The notes below the pieces were generated by a model that did no database searches, was not told the DNA's origin, and saw only the letters and a list, made by a program, of their open reading frames with translations. Source: Flavobacteriales bacterium UBA5081 (GTDB lineage: Bacteria; Bacteroidota; Bacteroidia; Flavobacteriales_E; Vicingaceae). From it: a stretch of 64,000 bases of DNA. The translations under genes were made by a program, and so were the position numbers. Location: positions 46,654 to 110,653 of the forward strand of contig DIAJ01000032.1 in the NCBI GenBank assembly GCA_002415785.1. The letters run 5' to 3'. Positions 8,547-18,396 of the stretch are shown in pieces. Each line of letters opens with the position of its first letter. The stretch's first letter is position 1.

Positions 8547-9422
8547 ATGATACAATACAATCCCAAAGAATGGTTTGGTTTAATTTTCAGATTTCACAAA
8601 AGCGACACTTTTCGTCAAATGTTTTGGGTGTTAGTTTTGTTTGCTGTTTGCACTGCCGGTTTGGTGTATGCAGAACTTCACTATCAACAACTATACGTAT
8701 TTGCCAATTCAACCCGAATTCATTCTTTACTGGGCTTTGTCATCAGTTTGCTTTTGGTTTTTAGAACCAATTCAGCTTACGACCGCTGGTGGGAAGGCAG
8801 AAAACAATGGGGCGCCATGGTCAACAACTGCCGTAATGCAGCAATTAAACTTAAAGCCCACCTACCGGTATCAGAAACCGAAAGCCTAAAACTCTTTGAA
8901 ACACTTATTCCCGCCTATGTTGATGCCATGAAAGAACACTTGAGGAAAGGGGTTGAAGTTGAAAAGCTTGAGCTTGGAGGTTTCATGAATAAAACTGAAT
9001 TAGCAAAGTCCTCTCATATTCCCAATCAAATAGCATTGAGACTTTACAAAGAGTTAAATCAATTGTATGTTAATAATAAAATTAGCGGGGACCAATTGAT
9101 CACCCTCGATAAAGAAATTAAATCCTTCACCGATATTATTGGGGCTTGCGAGCGAATTAAAAATACGCCTATCCCCTTTTCTTACAACATATTTTTAAAG
9201 AAATTCATATTTGTTTACACCTTGACTCTACCTTTTGGACTCACGCATGACTTTCATTATTGGGCAGTACCCATTTCTACCTTTGTGCTCTATGTTTTTG
9301 GCAGCTTAGAGTTATTAGCAGAAGAAATCGAAGATCCTTTTGGCAATGATGAAAACGACTTACCAACGGATAATTTAGCTGAAAAGATTCGTCTACATGT
9401 TAAGGAAATCATTTCTGTATAG
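8547..9422 (+). CDS. Bestrophin-family anion channel protein
   Basis: A 291-residue membrane protein of the bacterial bestrophin family (formerly UPF0187), homologous to eukaryotic chloride channels; bacterial members form pentameric ion channels in the inner membrane. Family hallmarks are the YNPKEW start, the transmembrane run around residues 22-40, LLGFVISLLLVFRTNSAYDRWWEGR near residues 55-85, the IPFSYNIFLKKFIF segment near 215, and LELLAEEIEDPFG near 262 with the acidic cluster DPFGxDENDLP. ATG 8547 is preferred to the in-frame TTG at 8529 because the latter overlaps the promoter box. It is a single gene between divergent pfkA and a T9SS protein gene. Confidence 0.88.
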   Translation: MIQYNPKEWFGLIFRFHKSDTFRQMFWVLVLFAVCTAGLVYAELHYQQLYVFANSTRIHSLLGFVISLLLVFRTNSAYDRWWEGRKQWGAMVNNCRNAAIKLKAHLPVSETESLKLFETLIPAYVDAMKEHLRKGVEVEKLELGGFMNKTELAKSSHIPNQIALRLYKELNQLYVNNKISGDQLITLDKEIKSFTDIIGACERIKNTPIPFSYNIFLKKFIFVYTLTLPFGLTHDFHYWAVPISTFVLYVFGSLELLAEEIEDPFGNDENDLPTDNLAEKIRLHVKEIISV

Positions 9423-9613
9423 AAAAAAGGCTAGGCTCATATTATTTAGTAATCAAACACTTGTTTTAATTAATAAATTGGCAGCAATTGTAAAAGTAAG
9501 ATATCCTAAATCTGCCAGTCGAAAACTCTATATCATTAATTAACTATATCTAATCTTCCTATTTTATGAAATATTAATACCTTAGCATTTTAGAATTTTT
9601 AACGAATTTAATC

Positions 9614-12600
9614 ATGAAACGCTACCTCTTTTTAGCTATCCAACTATTGACAACACTTGTTTACAGCCAAAAAAACCATGTTAACGAAGATTTCAACAAC
9701 TCCACCCTACCCTCTGGTTGGTCAAACAATGCAGTTTCCGGTTCTCAAGCCTGGAGTTTTGGGATTGATGGAGCAAACTTGCACTCCGGCAATCAAAACT
9801 TAGATGGCACACCCATGGCTTTTTTTGATGATGATGTATTAGGGCAAGCCTCTAACAATAATACCGCTGAATTAATAACCCCTTCCTTTAACAATGCAGG
9901 AGATTCTATTACATATTTGTCATTTAATTACAACTTTAGAGAATTAAACTTTATACCTGACTCATTTTATGTAGATATTTTCAATGGCAGTCAATGGCAG
10001 AGAGTTTTTTCACGGTGGCAGGATGATTGTGGAAATTATGTTCACCCTACTTGCGCTAATTCTCCTTCTGCATTTATCGACATTTCAGCTTATGCAGATA
10101 CAAATTGCCAAGTTCGATTTACCTATCATGATGGTAATGACTGGGGATATTATGTTGGTCTAGACAATGTTAAAATTTGGTCGCCTATTGCAAATGACCT
10201 ATCTGTTGCTGAAATTATAGCGCCTGAAACAGGCTGCGAATTAAGTGCTACAGACTCCATTAAAGTTTTAATTAAAAATCTCGGGCATCTAACCCAACAA
10301 AATTTTGACATCACTTTTGAATTAAACGGCAATCAGGCTATAGTAGAAACCGTAACCGACAGCATTGCTTATCAAGACTCTTTAATATATACTTTCAGCA
10401 ATACCGGTGATTTTTCAAATTTAGGGCTGCACGATTTAAAAGTTTACACCCAACTTCCGAATGATTCCAGCTTAACCAATGATACCCTAAGTGTTCAAAT
10501 TTCAAATGACACAGCCTATCAACTGCCTTATTTCGATAATTTTGAAAGCATCAACAACGCTTGGAAAGCAAGTGGAACGAACTCATCCTGGGCTTGGGGA
10601 GTACCTGCAGGAAATGTAATAGATACCGCCTACTCCGGACAAAATGCTTGGGTGACTAATTTAAATGGTAATTATTATAATAATGAGTTAAGTTATTTGA
10701 CTTCTCCCTGTTTTGATTTTAGCAATGAGGTGGGTGATCCATTTATTAATTTTCAGTTAAACTACTATACTGAAACAGCATTTGATAGGCTGTGGTTAGA
10801 GTACTCCATTAACTTTGGTCAAAGCTGGCAAAAAGTACCTAACTCTAGTTTATCGAACAATTGGTATAACTTTAAAATTTCATGGAATAACGAAAACGTA
10901 TGGACAGGTAACAGTAATGGTTGGATTAAAGCCTCTAACTTATTAAGCAACCTTGCCGGTGAACCTCAAGTTAAATTGCGTTTTGTTTTTAAAAGTGACG
11001 GGGGTGTTCAAGAAGAAGGAATAGGTATTGATAACATTGCCATAATTAAGAGACAAAACAAAGATCTTGCAATCAGTGAAATTATTTACCCAACCAATTC
11101 GACCTTTTGTGACCTTGGAAATACTGAACGAATTGCATTGAATCTAACCAATTACGGTTATGACTCTATTGATACTTTTCAAGTATTTTATCAACTAGAC
11201 AATTTACCCATTGACTCAGAAGTTGTCATAAGTACAATCGACACACTTTCTACCTATTCACACATTTCTATGCATGCATTTGACTTATCTCAACAAAAGA
11301 ATTACACGCTTAAGACTTGGATTAAAGTAGTTGGAGATAGTAATCAATATAATGACACTTTGATTCACCTATTTAGTAACGTTACTTCTTACTCATCTTT
11401 ATCTATTCCATATTCTGAAAACTTTGATGGTTTTACAAATGGAGCTGCCAATCAAAATGGTTGGAGTACTGACCCAATTTCTCAAGGTACTAGTTCTTTT
11501 GGGTGGCGTGCAAACTCAAGTAACACTCCATCTACTCCTACCGGTCCTAATTTTGATCATACAAGCGGCTATGGCAAATATATATACTTAGAAACATCGC
11601 AAGCAGGTAGTAATGGAATTTTTGAAAGTCCTTGCATTAATTTCAATCAACCCAATGGAGCTATTCTAAACTTTTGGTATCACCGTTATGGAGCCAATAT
11701 GCAACCATTGAATATTGACTATTATGACGGACAAAATTGGGTAAACATAGAAACCATTACTCAAAAACCACAAACATCTTCAAACTCACCTTGGACGTAT
11801 CACGAAGTTATTTTACCAATTAGCGGAATGAATACTAAAATTCGGTTCAGAGGAAGTTCTATCGGCTGTTGTGTTGGAGATGTTGCCATTGATGATGTTC
11901 GAATTGATCCGACTCATGTTCAAATGAATAGTTTGAGTGAAACTTCTTTTTGTGACAATCGAAGTAAACTACCCATTTCCCTTGAAATCATCAATAAAAC
12001 ATTGGTTGATCTTGGTCAGGACTCCCTTCTGCTCTCCTATACCATCAATGGACAACAAACTTTTTACGATACTTTACACCAAAGCTTGAATACAGGAGAT
12101 ACCACCTATTTTACTTTTTCTGATAGTATTGATTTGACTCAATATGGGGAAGTAATTTCTGTTGACATAATGAATTCGCACATCGACAGCAATCTATTTT
12201 GGGGCGATACAGTACATTTTGAATTCCATCAACCCTTTGTCAACAAAAACTTTACAGAAGATTTTGAAAAGTACACCATTGGGGATTTAAATTCTACTTT
12301 GTGGGATTTTAGTGATGACTGGCTGCTGATTAATGACAACATCAATAACAGCACTCCTTTAAACAATCATACTTTTAATGGTCATCAATTCCTTTACAAC
12401 CTCAATAACGATACCCACGACGTACGTTTAGAAAGCATTTGCATGAATACAAACGATGCAGACTCTTTGGATTTGTTGTTTTGGTATAACATACAGGGAA
12501 CGGCTAGCAGTAAATTGTACATCTATGATCACAGTGATACGGCTGTTGTTATAATTGACTCCATTGTCGGTTCTTCTCCAAATGGTCAATGGCAGCGTAA

Positions 12601-13846
12601 AAGAATGAATTTAAATGCCTATTTAGACAGTTCCTTTGCACTCGGTTTCCGCTTTGTGGATACTAACCAAAATCAATCCACCACCATCAGTTTGGATGAT
12701 ATTCAATTGCTTGAGCAAGCGGCTCCTTACAACTTGCGAACAAATGAAATGGAGGTGTCAGTGAATGGTTGTTCGTATGGCAATGGGAATGTTTTCATTA
12801 CCGTTGAAAACATCGGTTTAGATTCCATTCCCGCTAATGCGATTAAAACCTATTATCAAATTGATCAAAACACAGCAGTACAAGACAGCATTGCTCAAGC
12901 CATTGCTCCGGGACGTACTTTTACGCATCAGTTTTCTACTGCTGCTGCCTTGAACCAGCCGGGCAACACCTACAATATCAAAGCGTGGACTTCACTTAAC
13001 GGAGATACCCAACGATCGGATGATACGCTAACAACTTCTATTACCAATCAGACAAAAGTAGACAGTCTGTTTGAAGGTTTTGAAAGTTTTGCAGATGACA
13101 GTTGTTGGGTTAAAAGTCAAGAGAATGAATTATTAATCAATGGTTGGTCAACCACCAACCATTCTTGGGCGGTGCACAATACTGTTAGTTGTTTTGACAC
13201 CATTATGAATGGTCCAATTGCCGATCATACATTAGGAAATGGCAATTACATTTACGCCAACAACCTCGCCAATCGAAGAGAATTGGAGCTTTTTACGCCT
13301 TGTGTGGATATTTCTCAAGTAGCCAAACCTAATCTCGCTTATTGGGTATACACCAACTTAGCAAGTACCGATACTTTTAAAGTGGAAGTCAATGCAAACG
13401 GTAATTGGCAGTTAATCGATTCCATTTACGGAGCAGACAGCAGCGGAGCTTGGGTAAATCGAAGTGTGGACTTAACGGCTTATAAAACAGCTTCCCCCAT
13501 TCAAATTCGATTTACGGGGATTATCGATGGTTTTAAACTGCCGGTGCTTTTAGCCTTGGATGACATTTCCATTGCAGACTCATTGATTTCTTCAGTTCCG
13601 GACTTGAAAAAGTCAGCCGTGAACTACAAACTCTACCCCAACCCCTCCGAAGGACAATTCATTTTGGATGTAGATCAAAGTTTTATTGGTGAGCTTTATC
13701 AAATCAGAGAATTATCCGGAAAGTTAGTTCAGGAGGGTAAAATCAATAGCAATAAAAACCGTATTCAATTGAATAACAAAGCTAAAGGCATTTACTTCTT
13801 GAGTATACCGAATAAGAATGTGAGAGAGAAAGTGGTGGTTTATTAG
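9614..13846 (+). CDS. Large secreted multidomain protein with T9SS sorting domain
   Basis: A 1410-residue exported protein: signal peptide at residues 1-18 (cleavage around VYSQ), then repeated jelly-roll-like modules opening with an ENFD/DNFE/EDFE/GFES motif (near residues 25, 310, 595, 880 and 1155) that resemble MAM/concanavalin-like domains. They alternate with Ig-like CARDB-type segments such as NDLSVAEIIAPETGC and KDLAISEIIYP. The last ~75 residues (YKLYPNPSEGQF to VREKVVVY) are a T9SS type A sorting domain. Such architecture is typical of Bacteroidota surface adhesins. No catalytic motif is visible and I do not assign a function. It is a single gene; about 140 bp downstream, the minus-strand RHS block ends convergently. 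Confidence 0.8.
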   Translation: MKRYLFLAIQLLTTLVYSQKNHVNEDFNNSTLPSGWSNNAVSGSQAWSFGIDGANLHSGNQNLDGTPMAFFDDDVLGQASNNNTAELITPSFNNAGDSITYLSFNYNFRELNFIPDSFYVDIFNGSQWQRVFSRWQDDCGNYVHPTCANSPSAFIDISAYADTNCQVRFTYHDGNDWGYYVGLDNVKIWSPIANDLSVAEIIAPETGCELSATDSIKVLIKNLGHLTQQNFDITFELNGNQAIVETVTDSIAYQDSLIYTFSNTGDFSNLGLHDLKVYTQLPNDSSLTNDTLSVQISNDTAYQLPYFDNFESINNAWKASGTNSSWAWGVPAGNVIDTAYSGQNAWVTNLNGNYYNNELSYLTSPCFDFSNEVGDPFINFQLNYYTETAFDRLWLEYSINFGQSWQKVPNSSLSNNWYNFKISWNNENVWTGNSNGWIKASNLLSNLAGEPQVKLRFVFKSDGGVQEEGIGIDNIAIIKRQNKDLAISEIIYPTNSTFCDLGNTERIALNLTNYGYDSIDTFQVFYQLDNLPIDSEVVISTIDTLSTYSHISMHAFDLSQQKNYTLKTWIKVVGDSNQYNDTLIHLFSNVTSYSSLSIPYSENFDGFTNGAANQNGWSTDPISQGTSSFGWRANSSNTPSTPTGPNFDHTSGYGKYIYLETSQAGSNGIFESPCINFNQPNGAILNFWYHRYGANMQPLNIDYYDGQNWVNIETITQKPQTSSNSPWTYHEVILPISGMNTKIRFRGSSIGCCVGDVAIDDVRIDPTHVQMNSLSETSFCDNRSKLPISLEIINKTLVDLGQDSLLLSYTINGQQTFYDTLHQSLNTGDTTYFTFSDSIDLTQYGEVISVDIMNSHIDSNLFWGDTVHFEFHQPFVNKNFTEDFEKYTIGDLNSTLWDFSDDWLLINDNINNSTPLNNHTFNGHQFLYNLNNDTHDVRLESICMNTNDADSLDLLFWYNIQGTASSKLYIYDHSDTAVVIIDSIVGSSPNGQWQRKRMNLNAYLDSSFALGFRFVDTNQNQSTTISLDDIQLLEQAAPYNLRTNEMEVSVNGCSYGNGNVFITVENIGLDSIPANAIKTYYQIDQNTAVQDSIAQAIAPGRTFTHQFSTAAALNQPGNTYNIKAWTSLNGDTQRSDDTLTTSITNQTKVDSLFEGFESFADDSCWVKSQENELLINGWSTTNHSWAVHNTVSCFDTIMNGPIADHTLGNGNYIYANNLANRRELELFTPCVDISQVAKPNLAYWVYTNLASTDTFKVEVNANGNWQLIDSIYGADSSGAWVNRSVDLTAYKTASPIQIRFTGIIDGFKLPVLLALDDISIADSLISSVPDLKKSAVNYKLYPNPSEGQFILDVDQSFIGELYQIRELSGKLVQEGKINSNKNRIQLNNKAKGIYFLSIPNKNVREKVVVY

Positions 13847-13990
13847 AAGTTAAATGTCAAATGTCAAGTCGCAAATGCTAAATTGAGTAGTTAACAGTAA
13901 TTTATTCCTTACGAACTAGGTACCTATGTTTCGCTACTGTACTTTCGGAATACAAGCTTTCATTGTGCAAAAACATTACTCATTATAAGA

Positions 13991-14554
13991 TTAAGAAAGG
14001 TTAATTTCAACTACAGATTTAGCATATTCTTCCAATTCAATTAATTCTCTTTTAATTTTTTCCTTCCATCTAGCTTGCTCTTTTTTATTTGTAGAATAGG
14101 CTGTTTCTTTATCATAAAGTTGTTGATACTTCTCATAATCATCATACAGCATATTATAGATCTTTGAAAACTTTTTATTTAGTTTTGATGCTTTTGACCT
14201 CCCTTTTTTTTCATAATATGCTTTAATCTCTTTGCGAACTTTTCGAGCAAAAACCTCTGCTATATCAAAATGAAGATTCTCATGTGATAATAAGGACTCC
14301 GTTTTTTCCTTAGGCTTTACCCAAGAGCTCTTTTTATAAAAAATAGCTTTTATTTCAACTTGAGCACTACCTTCTCTAGGTACATTAAACCAATATGAAA
14401 TCTCAAGTTTTGAGAGTGCATCATGCTTATATGAATTATACGGTTTACCCTTAAAGTCCTCCCAAGTCAATTGAGTATTTTCTGACCATTCAATTTTATC
14501 CTCACTGGGAGATAAGAACAAATTAAAAATTAACATTAACACATTTAAAATCAT
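13991..14554 (-). CDS. DUF922-like protein with HExxH motif
   Basis: A 187-residue protein with a hydrophobic N-terminus (possible signal peptide, residues 1-15). The LTWEDFKGKP motif near residue 29 and SHENLHFDIAE near residue 90 match DUF922-type Bacteroidota proteins. H91, E92, H95 and E100 form an HExxH...E pattern like that of zinc peptidases, so it may be a metallopeptidase, but activity is not established for this family. The C-terminal half is lysine/glutamate-rich and helical, as in relatives. It is the last gene of the minus-strand run starting near 19582, 17 bp after the OmpA-like gene, and probably co-transcribed with it. Confidence 0.6.
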   Translation of the reverse strand: MILNVLMLIFNLFLSPSEDKIEWSENTQLTWEDFKGKPYNSYKHDALSKLEISYWFNVPREGSAQVEIKAIFYKKSSWVKPKEKTESLLSHENLHFDIAEVFARKVRKEIKAYYEKKGRSKASKLNKKFSKIYNMLYDDYEKYQQLYDKETAYSTNKKEQARWKEKIKRELIELEEYAKSVVEINLS

Positions 14555-14571
14555 AAAGTATCAGTTTAAAA

Positions 14572-15657
14572 TTATTCAATTTTTATTTCAACTCTACGGT
14601 TTTTGGACCTACCTACCGCTGTTGAATTAGATGAAACCGGATGTTGACTCCCAAAACCAATCGTAGTTATTCGACTTTCACCAATTCCTATATTCAATAA
14701 ATATTCCATAACTGATTCAGCACGTTTTTCAGAAAGCAATTGATTTTCCTCTTCTTTACCTATATTATCTGTATATCCTTCAATTACGATTTCAGCCTTT
14801 TTATTAAGTTTTAAATAATCAGCTAAGCTATCAAGCAATGGAACTTTATCTTCTGCTATAATCCACTTGCCGGTTTCAAAAGTAAAGTCAGGTAGAGTTA
14901 TTATTGATACTTTGTCAAAGATCAACTCTTCTTTTAAAGTTTCATTTGATTTTTTAGTAATTACTTCTTTACAATAAGTGTCTACACTCATATTTATAAG
15001 GCAAACGTTATCAACATAATAATATGCAAATTTTTTTCTAGGATACTTTTTACGTTTAAGCTTTTTAAATGAGTTCTTATCTCCAAATATACCTATTGTT
15101 AAATATTGTTCAGAGCCTTCGGCTATGTATTCTCCACTAACTTTAACCCAATTTGTAGTATCAATAATATATTTGCTTGTTTTAATTTGAGGTTGAAGAT
15201 TTAAAATATCTGAAGTGGGACGGCTTAATTTTGATGCAGAAAATAAAGCACCAATATTTTTAGCAACTTGCATGCTATAATCTGCTAAACTAACATAAAA
15301 CTCTAAGTAGTATGTTTCGCCCTCTTTTAATGATTCTACTAACCTTGTTTGTATATATTCTGCAGTAGGTCTTTGTAAAAACTGCTTACCTCCTCCCAAG
15401 CCAATATATCCATCACCCTCTTTAGTTTCTTGAAAACCATTTAAATTTCTATCAGGATGCATTTTTCGAGAACAAAAATTAAAATAATCTGTAGTTCCTT
15501 TTGTTGGTATAATCCAGTAGTTCAAAGTCATATCACTAACTCCCTTAGGACAATACCTATACACTTCAAACCCCGGATCAAAAATTAAGTTTTGATTAAA
15601 GCAAGGAAAAGAATTTATACAAAAAATAATTATTAATCTACACCAGCTGTACCCCAT
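14572..15657 (-). CDS. OmpA-family outer membrane protein
   Basis: A 361-residue exported protein: signal peptide at ~1-20, an N-terminal domain of ~200 residues starting NLIFDPGFEVYRYCPKG (a Bacteroidota-type carbohydrate-binding-like or jelly-roll fold), then an OmpA/MotB peptidoglycan-binding domain in the last ~115 residues. There the core IVIEGYTDNIGKEEENQLLSEKRAESV and GFGSQHPV...RSKNRRVEI elements are intact, including the conserved Asp and Arg that contact diaminopimelate. It would anchor to peptidoglycan from the outer membrane. The start overlaps the end of the RHS orphan gene by 25 bp, indicating translational coupling. Its link to the toxin modules is positional only. Confidence 0.82.
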   Translation of the reverse strand: MGYSWCRLIIIFCINSFPCFNQNLIFDPGFEVYRYCPKGVSDMTLNYWIIPTKGTTDYFNFCSRKMHPDRNLNGFQETKEGDGYIGLGGGKQFLQRPTAEYIQTRLVESLKEGETYYLEFYVSLADYSMQVAKNIGALFSASKLSRPTSDILNLQPQIKTSKYIIDTTNWVKVSGEYIAEGSEQYLTIGIFGDKNSFKKLKRKKYPRKKFAYYYVDNVCLINMSVDTYCKEVITKKSNETLKEELIFDKVSIITLPDFTFETGKWIIAEDKVPLLDSLADYLKLNKKAEIVIEGYTDNIGKEEENQLLSEKRAESVMEYLLNIGIGESRITTIGFGSQHPVSSNSTAVGRSKNRRVEIKIE

Positions 15658-16652
15658 AATAACTTATGCCAAGATCTTAATAAAAAAGATTTCTCACCCA
15701 CCTGCCATTCTTCCCATGCCTTCCATCTATACCGATATCTAAAGTTTACATGTCCATGATAGCCATTAATATTATATGCTCTAAATCGCAGCCCCCATAC
15801 TTGATTAGTAAGTAATGGTTTATGATTAAAAGCATTTAACATCCAGGCAGCAAGTCCAAACCTAGAGCCTGGAGAAGGATTAAACAAACTAAATGAAGGC
15901 ATTAAGTTACTTCCGGGTATATACCCTGCTCTAGCTTCAAAATAGTTGTTAGGCACAGGACTTTTTCCATCATCGTCAGAAAATAGTAATCTTAAATGAC
16001 TTGGACTTCCCATATTCTGCAAACCATTAGAAGCAAACAAAGAACGTTGATGTCCCTGTGATTTGCCCCCTGTAACGCTAAATACAGTCCCGGGAGGTGC
16101 TTCTCCATGGATTTCAATACCTGTCATACTCACTCGGCTATCATTGGCTTTACTTGCCATTTCTCTAAATAAATTAACACTACTAGTTCTATCAATAGGG
16201 TTTCCATTTGTTGCTATAGACATACTAGACCAATTTCGATCATCATTACCATAACTCCATCCTTGATTTACCATTCTACCAGCCGGCGGACCAATATTAA
16301 GACTTCTAAAATAATTTGCCAAACCTTTCCATTTACCCAAATTAATTTTTGGTAAAACAATATTTTTAAAACTAAAAGGTCGTCTTAAACCACCTATATG
16401 CCATGGACTTATTCTTTTTAAGAATTTCCCAACTTTAGGCCAATCACCCATAGGGTCAGTCAGGTATATTGGATTATTTCTAAAAGCATTATATGGACTC
16501 TCCCATGCAACATATTTTGGCTCATGACTTATCCACCTTCCAAGTCTTGGGTCATATCCTCTATAATAAGTTGAATAATGGTTTCCGCTGCCGCTCCATT
16601 CATCGGTTCGCTGCATTCCTTGAAACCCATACTTGTAAACCTGTTTCGTCAA
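15633..16652 (-). CDS. RHS-core orphan module (tip C)
   Basis: A 339-residue orphan that starts within the RHS-associated core: residues ~8-75 contain YGFQGMQRTDEWSGSGNHY, the DPRLGRW motif and NNPIYLTDPMGD, which ends the conserved core. The remaining ~265 residues are a variable tip with no motif I recognise (glycine/aromatic-rich, GHVNFRYRYRW near the end). There is no signal peptide and no RHS repeat region, so it cannot act alone as a secreted RHS protein. It fits the class of displaced C-terminal modules that can recombine onto a full-length RHS gene. The stop overlaps the OmpA-like gene and a lipoprotein lies 8 bp upstream. Confidence 0.75.
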   Translation of the reverse strand: MTKQVYKYGFQGMQRTDEWSGSGNHYSTYYRGYDPRLGRWISHEPKYVAWESPYNAFRNNPIYLTDPMGDWPKVGKFLKRISPWHIGGLRRPFSFKNIVLPKINLGKWKGLANYFRSLNIGPPAGRMVNQGWSYGNDDRNWSSMSIATNGNPIDRTSSVNLFREMASKANDSRVSMTGIEIHGEAPPGTVFSVTGGKSQGHQRSLFASNGLQNMGSPSHLRLLFSDDDGKSPVPNNYFEARAGYIPGSNLMPSFSLFNPSPGSRFGLAAWMLNAFNHKPLLTNQVWGLRFRAYNINGYHGHVNFRYRYRWKAWEEWQVGEKSFLLRSWHKLLWGTAGVD

Positions 16653-16660
16653 CAGAACTC

Positions 16661-17332
16661 TTACTCGTTTGAAAACAACACACTATCTACAGCCTCACCT
16701 GCTCTATAAGTTATCGTTTTTAAAGTATCGCCTTTTTCCATAAAATAATAATAAACACCCTCTTTTTTCCCTTTCTCAATCTTGCCCTTCATTTGAACAT
16801 TTCCATTTGAGTAATAGTCAATAAAATCACCGTTACTATTTGCTAGCTTCGTCTTCAATTGACCATTTTCATACCACATATACAGAACATCTTCTATAAA
16901 GTTTAATTGCTTTTCCTTTTTTCCACTTAAATAGTAATCCGTTATAATTTTAGCCTTATCATTTTGGTAATAAAAACTTCTTTCTAAATTACCATCAACA
17001 TTATATTGATAACTAGTATCGACTCTTGAGCCATTTACAAAAGTGCCTTCTGCCCTAAGCGTTCCATTTTCATACCATTTCATCATTTTCCCATTTGGCA
17101 CAGAGTCTTTATATTCTATCATAGCTTTTTTTCTTCCAGACTCATAAAACTCCTCTCTCTTAATTAAATTCCCTTCATTACTTCTATACAATACAGTTTT
17201 GGGCTGATCATTTGGGAAAGTCTCTACTACTTCTTTTTCAATTGTACTCACCCCACAAGCAATTAGATTGCAAAGAATAACTAAAAGAAATAACGGCTTA
17301 ATAATCCTTAACAACATTGGTATCATTTTCAT
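16661..17332 (-). CDS. YwqK/MORN-repeat lipoprotein, candidate immunity protein
   Basis: A lipoprotein of about 223 residues: a hydrophobic signal segment ending in the lipobox LIAC, then at least six MORN-like units such as WYENGTLRAEGTF, YYLSGKKEKQL, WYENGQLKT and YYSNGNVQMKGK. This resembles the YwqK family, where B. subtilis YwqK is the antitoxin of the YwqJ deaminase-type toxin. Position between two RHS tips suggests an immunity role in the periplasm or on the membrane. The start is ambiguous: an upstream in-frame ATG at 17374 would give an overlong signal peptide, so the ATG at 17332 is chosen. It overlaps the upstream tip gene by 35 bp. Confidence 0.6.
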   Translation of the reverse strand: MKMIPMLLRIIKPLFLLVILCNLIACGVSTIEKEVVETFPNDQPKTVLYRSNEGNLIKREEFYESGRKKAMIEYKDSVPNGKMMKWYENGTLRAEGTFVNGSRVDTSYQYNVDGNLERSFYYQNDKAKIITDYYLSGKKEKQLNFIEDVLYMWYENGQLKTKLANSNGDFIDYYSNGNVQMKGKIEKGKKEGVYYYFMEKGDTLKTITYRAGEAVDSVLFSNE

Positions 17333-17846
17333 AATATTTTTTATAAATCTGTTCACTAATTCTATTCGAATCAATATTTCCTTTAGTTATTATTTCATTA
17401 AAGAAAATATGTAAAAATGGATGAGAACTCCCATCAGGAATTAACTTTATCGTATCTTTTTTATGATAATCCTCTGCCGTTTTCTCTACCTGTTTTTTTA
17501 CATCTTTATCATCAGCAGACTCTAAAGCAATTTTTTTATCATCTGAATACCATTCACTAATGATGTCAGCCACGTTTCCTATAAAGTCAGGTAATAACTC
17601 AAAAGGAGAGTGGTCAAAACTTGGTAAACTTAAATTCCTCCAACGACTAGTGTAATATGTTAAATCTGAGACGACGCTAACATCAAAATGTCCATTCGGA
17701 ATTATATTGGGGTCTGTAACCCAAGGCTCTGCTATTGGTGTATGATTTCTTGTATCAGGACTTGTAAGAATAAAATAATCTTGAGGAAAAGGCCTTCTCG
17801 GTCTATCCGCCGAAATAACTAATCTCATTAGAAATTTATGAATCAA
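17298..17846 (-). CDS. Displaced RHS C-terminal tip without core (tip B)
   Basis: A 182-residue protein lacking the RHS core. It begins almost immediately with LVISADRPRRPF and closely parallels the C-terminal part of orphan A (18396-19415), whose tip begins VVISAERPRVPF. Both then have an ITLT/ILTSP strand, a P(N/E)GH(F/W) turn, an LPS-F-P-E segment, and the shared K-DKDV(K/E)KQ(V/A)EK(T/A)AEDY helix. It diverges after that helix. It therefore looks like an alternative ending for the same tip type, left behind after replacement. Residue 7 (ATG at 17828) could be the true start. The gene overlaps both neighbours by short stretches. Toxic activity is not established. Confidence 0.6.
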   Translation of the reverse strand: MIHKFLMRLVISADRPRRPFPQDYFILTSPDTRNHTPIAEPWVTDPNIIPNGHFDVSVVSDLTYYTSRWRNLSLPSFDHSPFELLPDFIGNVADIISEWYSDDKKIALESADDKDVKKQVEKTAEDYHKKDTIKLIPDGSSHPFLHIFFNEIITKGNIDSNRISEQIYKKYYENDTNVVKDY

Positions 17847-18396
17847 TCAACCGTGAAGGAATATATAACTCAAACCCTTTGTACTTAAAACCATCTTTCT
17901 TGTAGATTCCAAGTTTTCCTCTTTGATAATAACCTTTATATGGAACTTTAATTGATTCTTGCTTTAAATAGAATGTGTCTAACTTATTAAAGCTGATATA
18001 ATTTGAATCGAAATCACCAATAACTAAACAAACAGAATCTTTATACTTTGAGTAATATCTAATGTTTAAATAAGAATCACTTTTCTCAATAGAATAAAAG
18101 ATACTTCTAGAAGAATCAACTTTTCCACTCTCATCATAATTTATTATTTGATTTGTATGTTGAACTCCATTCAATTTAACAGTTGTTATTAATCTCTTTA
18201 AAATATTAAGATTTGAATCTAAATAAAACTTTACTGAATCTTCTTGCAATTTATTGCTTTCAACATTTCTTACTTCATAAAGTCCGTCGTTAAATACTAT
18301 TTGGACTTCATTTTCTTTCTTCTTTTTAAAATTGCAAGAAAAGATAAATAAAACTGTTATTAAAATTATACTATAAGTTTTCATAAAATATTTCAT
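17836..18396 (-). CDS. Lipoprotein, candidate immunity protein
   Basis: A 186-residue predicted lipoprotein: the signal segment near residues 5-20 (YSIILITVLFIFSC) ends in a lipobox-like FSC, followed by a lysine-rich stretch, then a beta-rich periplasmic domain with no recognised family. A second ATG at residue 5 gives a more usual signal peptide. It overlaps the stop of RHS orphan A by one base (TAATG arrangement) and the start of tip B by 11 bp. An immunity function is inferred from lying directly after an RHS tip, which is the standard place for a cognate protector; the sequence itself gives no proof. Confidence 0.5.
   Translation of the reverse strand: MKYFMKTYSIILITVLFIFSCNFKKKKENEVQIVFNDGLYEVRNVESNKLQEDSVKFYLDSNLNILKRLITTVKLNGVQHTNQIINYDESGKVDSSRSIFYSIEKSDSYLNIRYYSKYKDSVCLVIGDFDSNYISFNKLDTFYLKQESIKVPYKGYYQRGKLGIYKKDGFKYKGFELYIPSRLIDS

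Noticed and set aside
13847..13990. Possible small repeat (AAATGTCAAATGTCAAG) after the T9SS gene
   Set aside because: Only two short imperfect units; not enough to call a repeat family.
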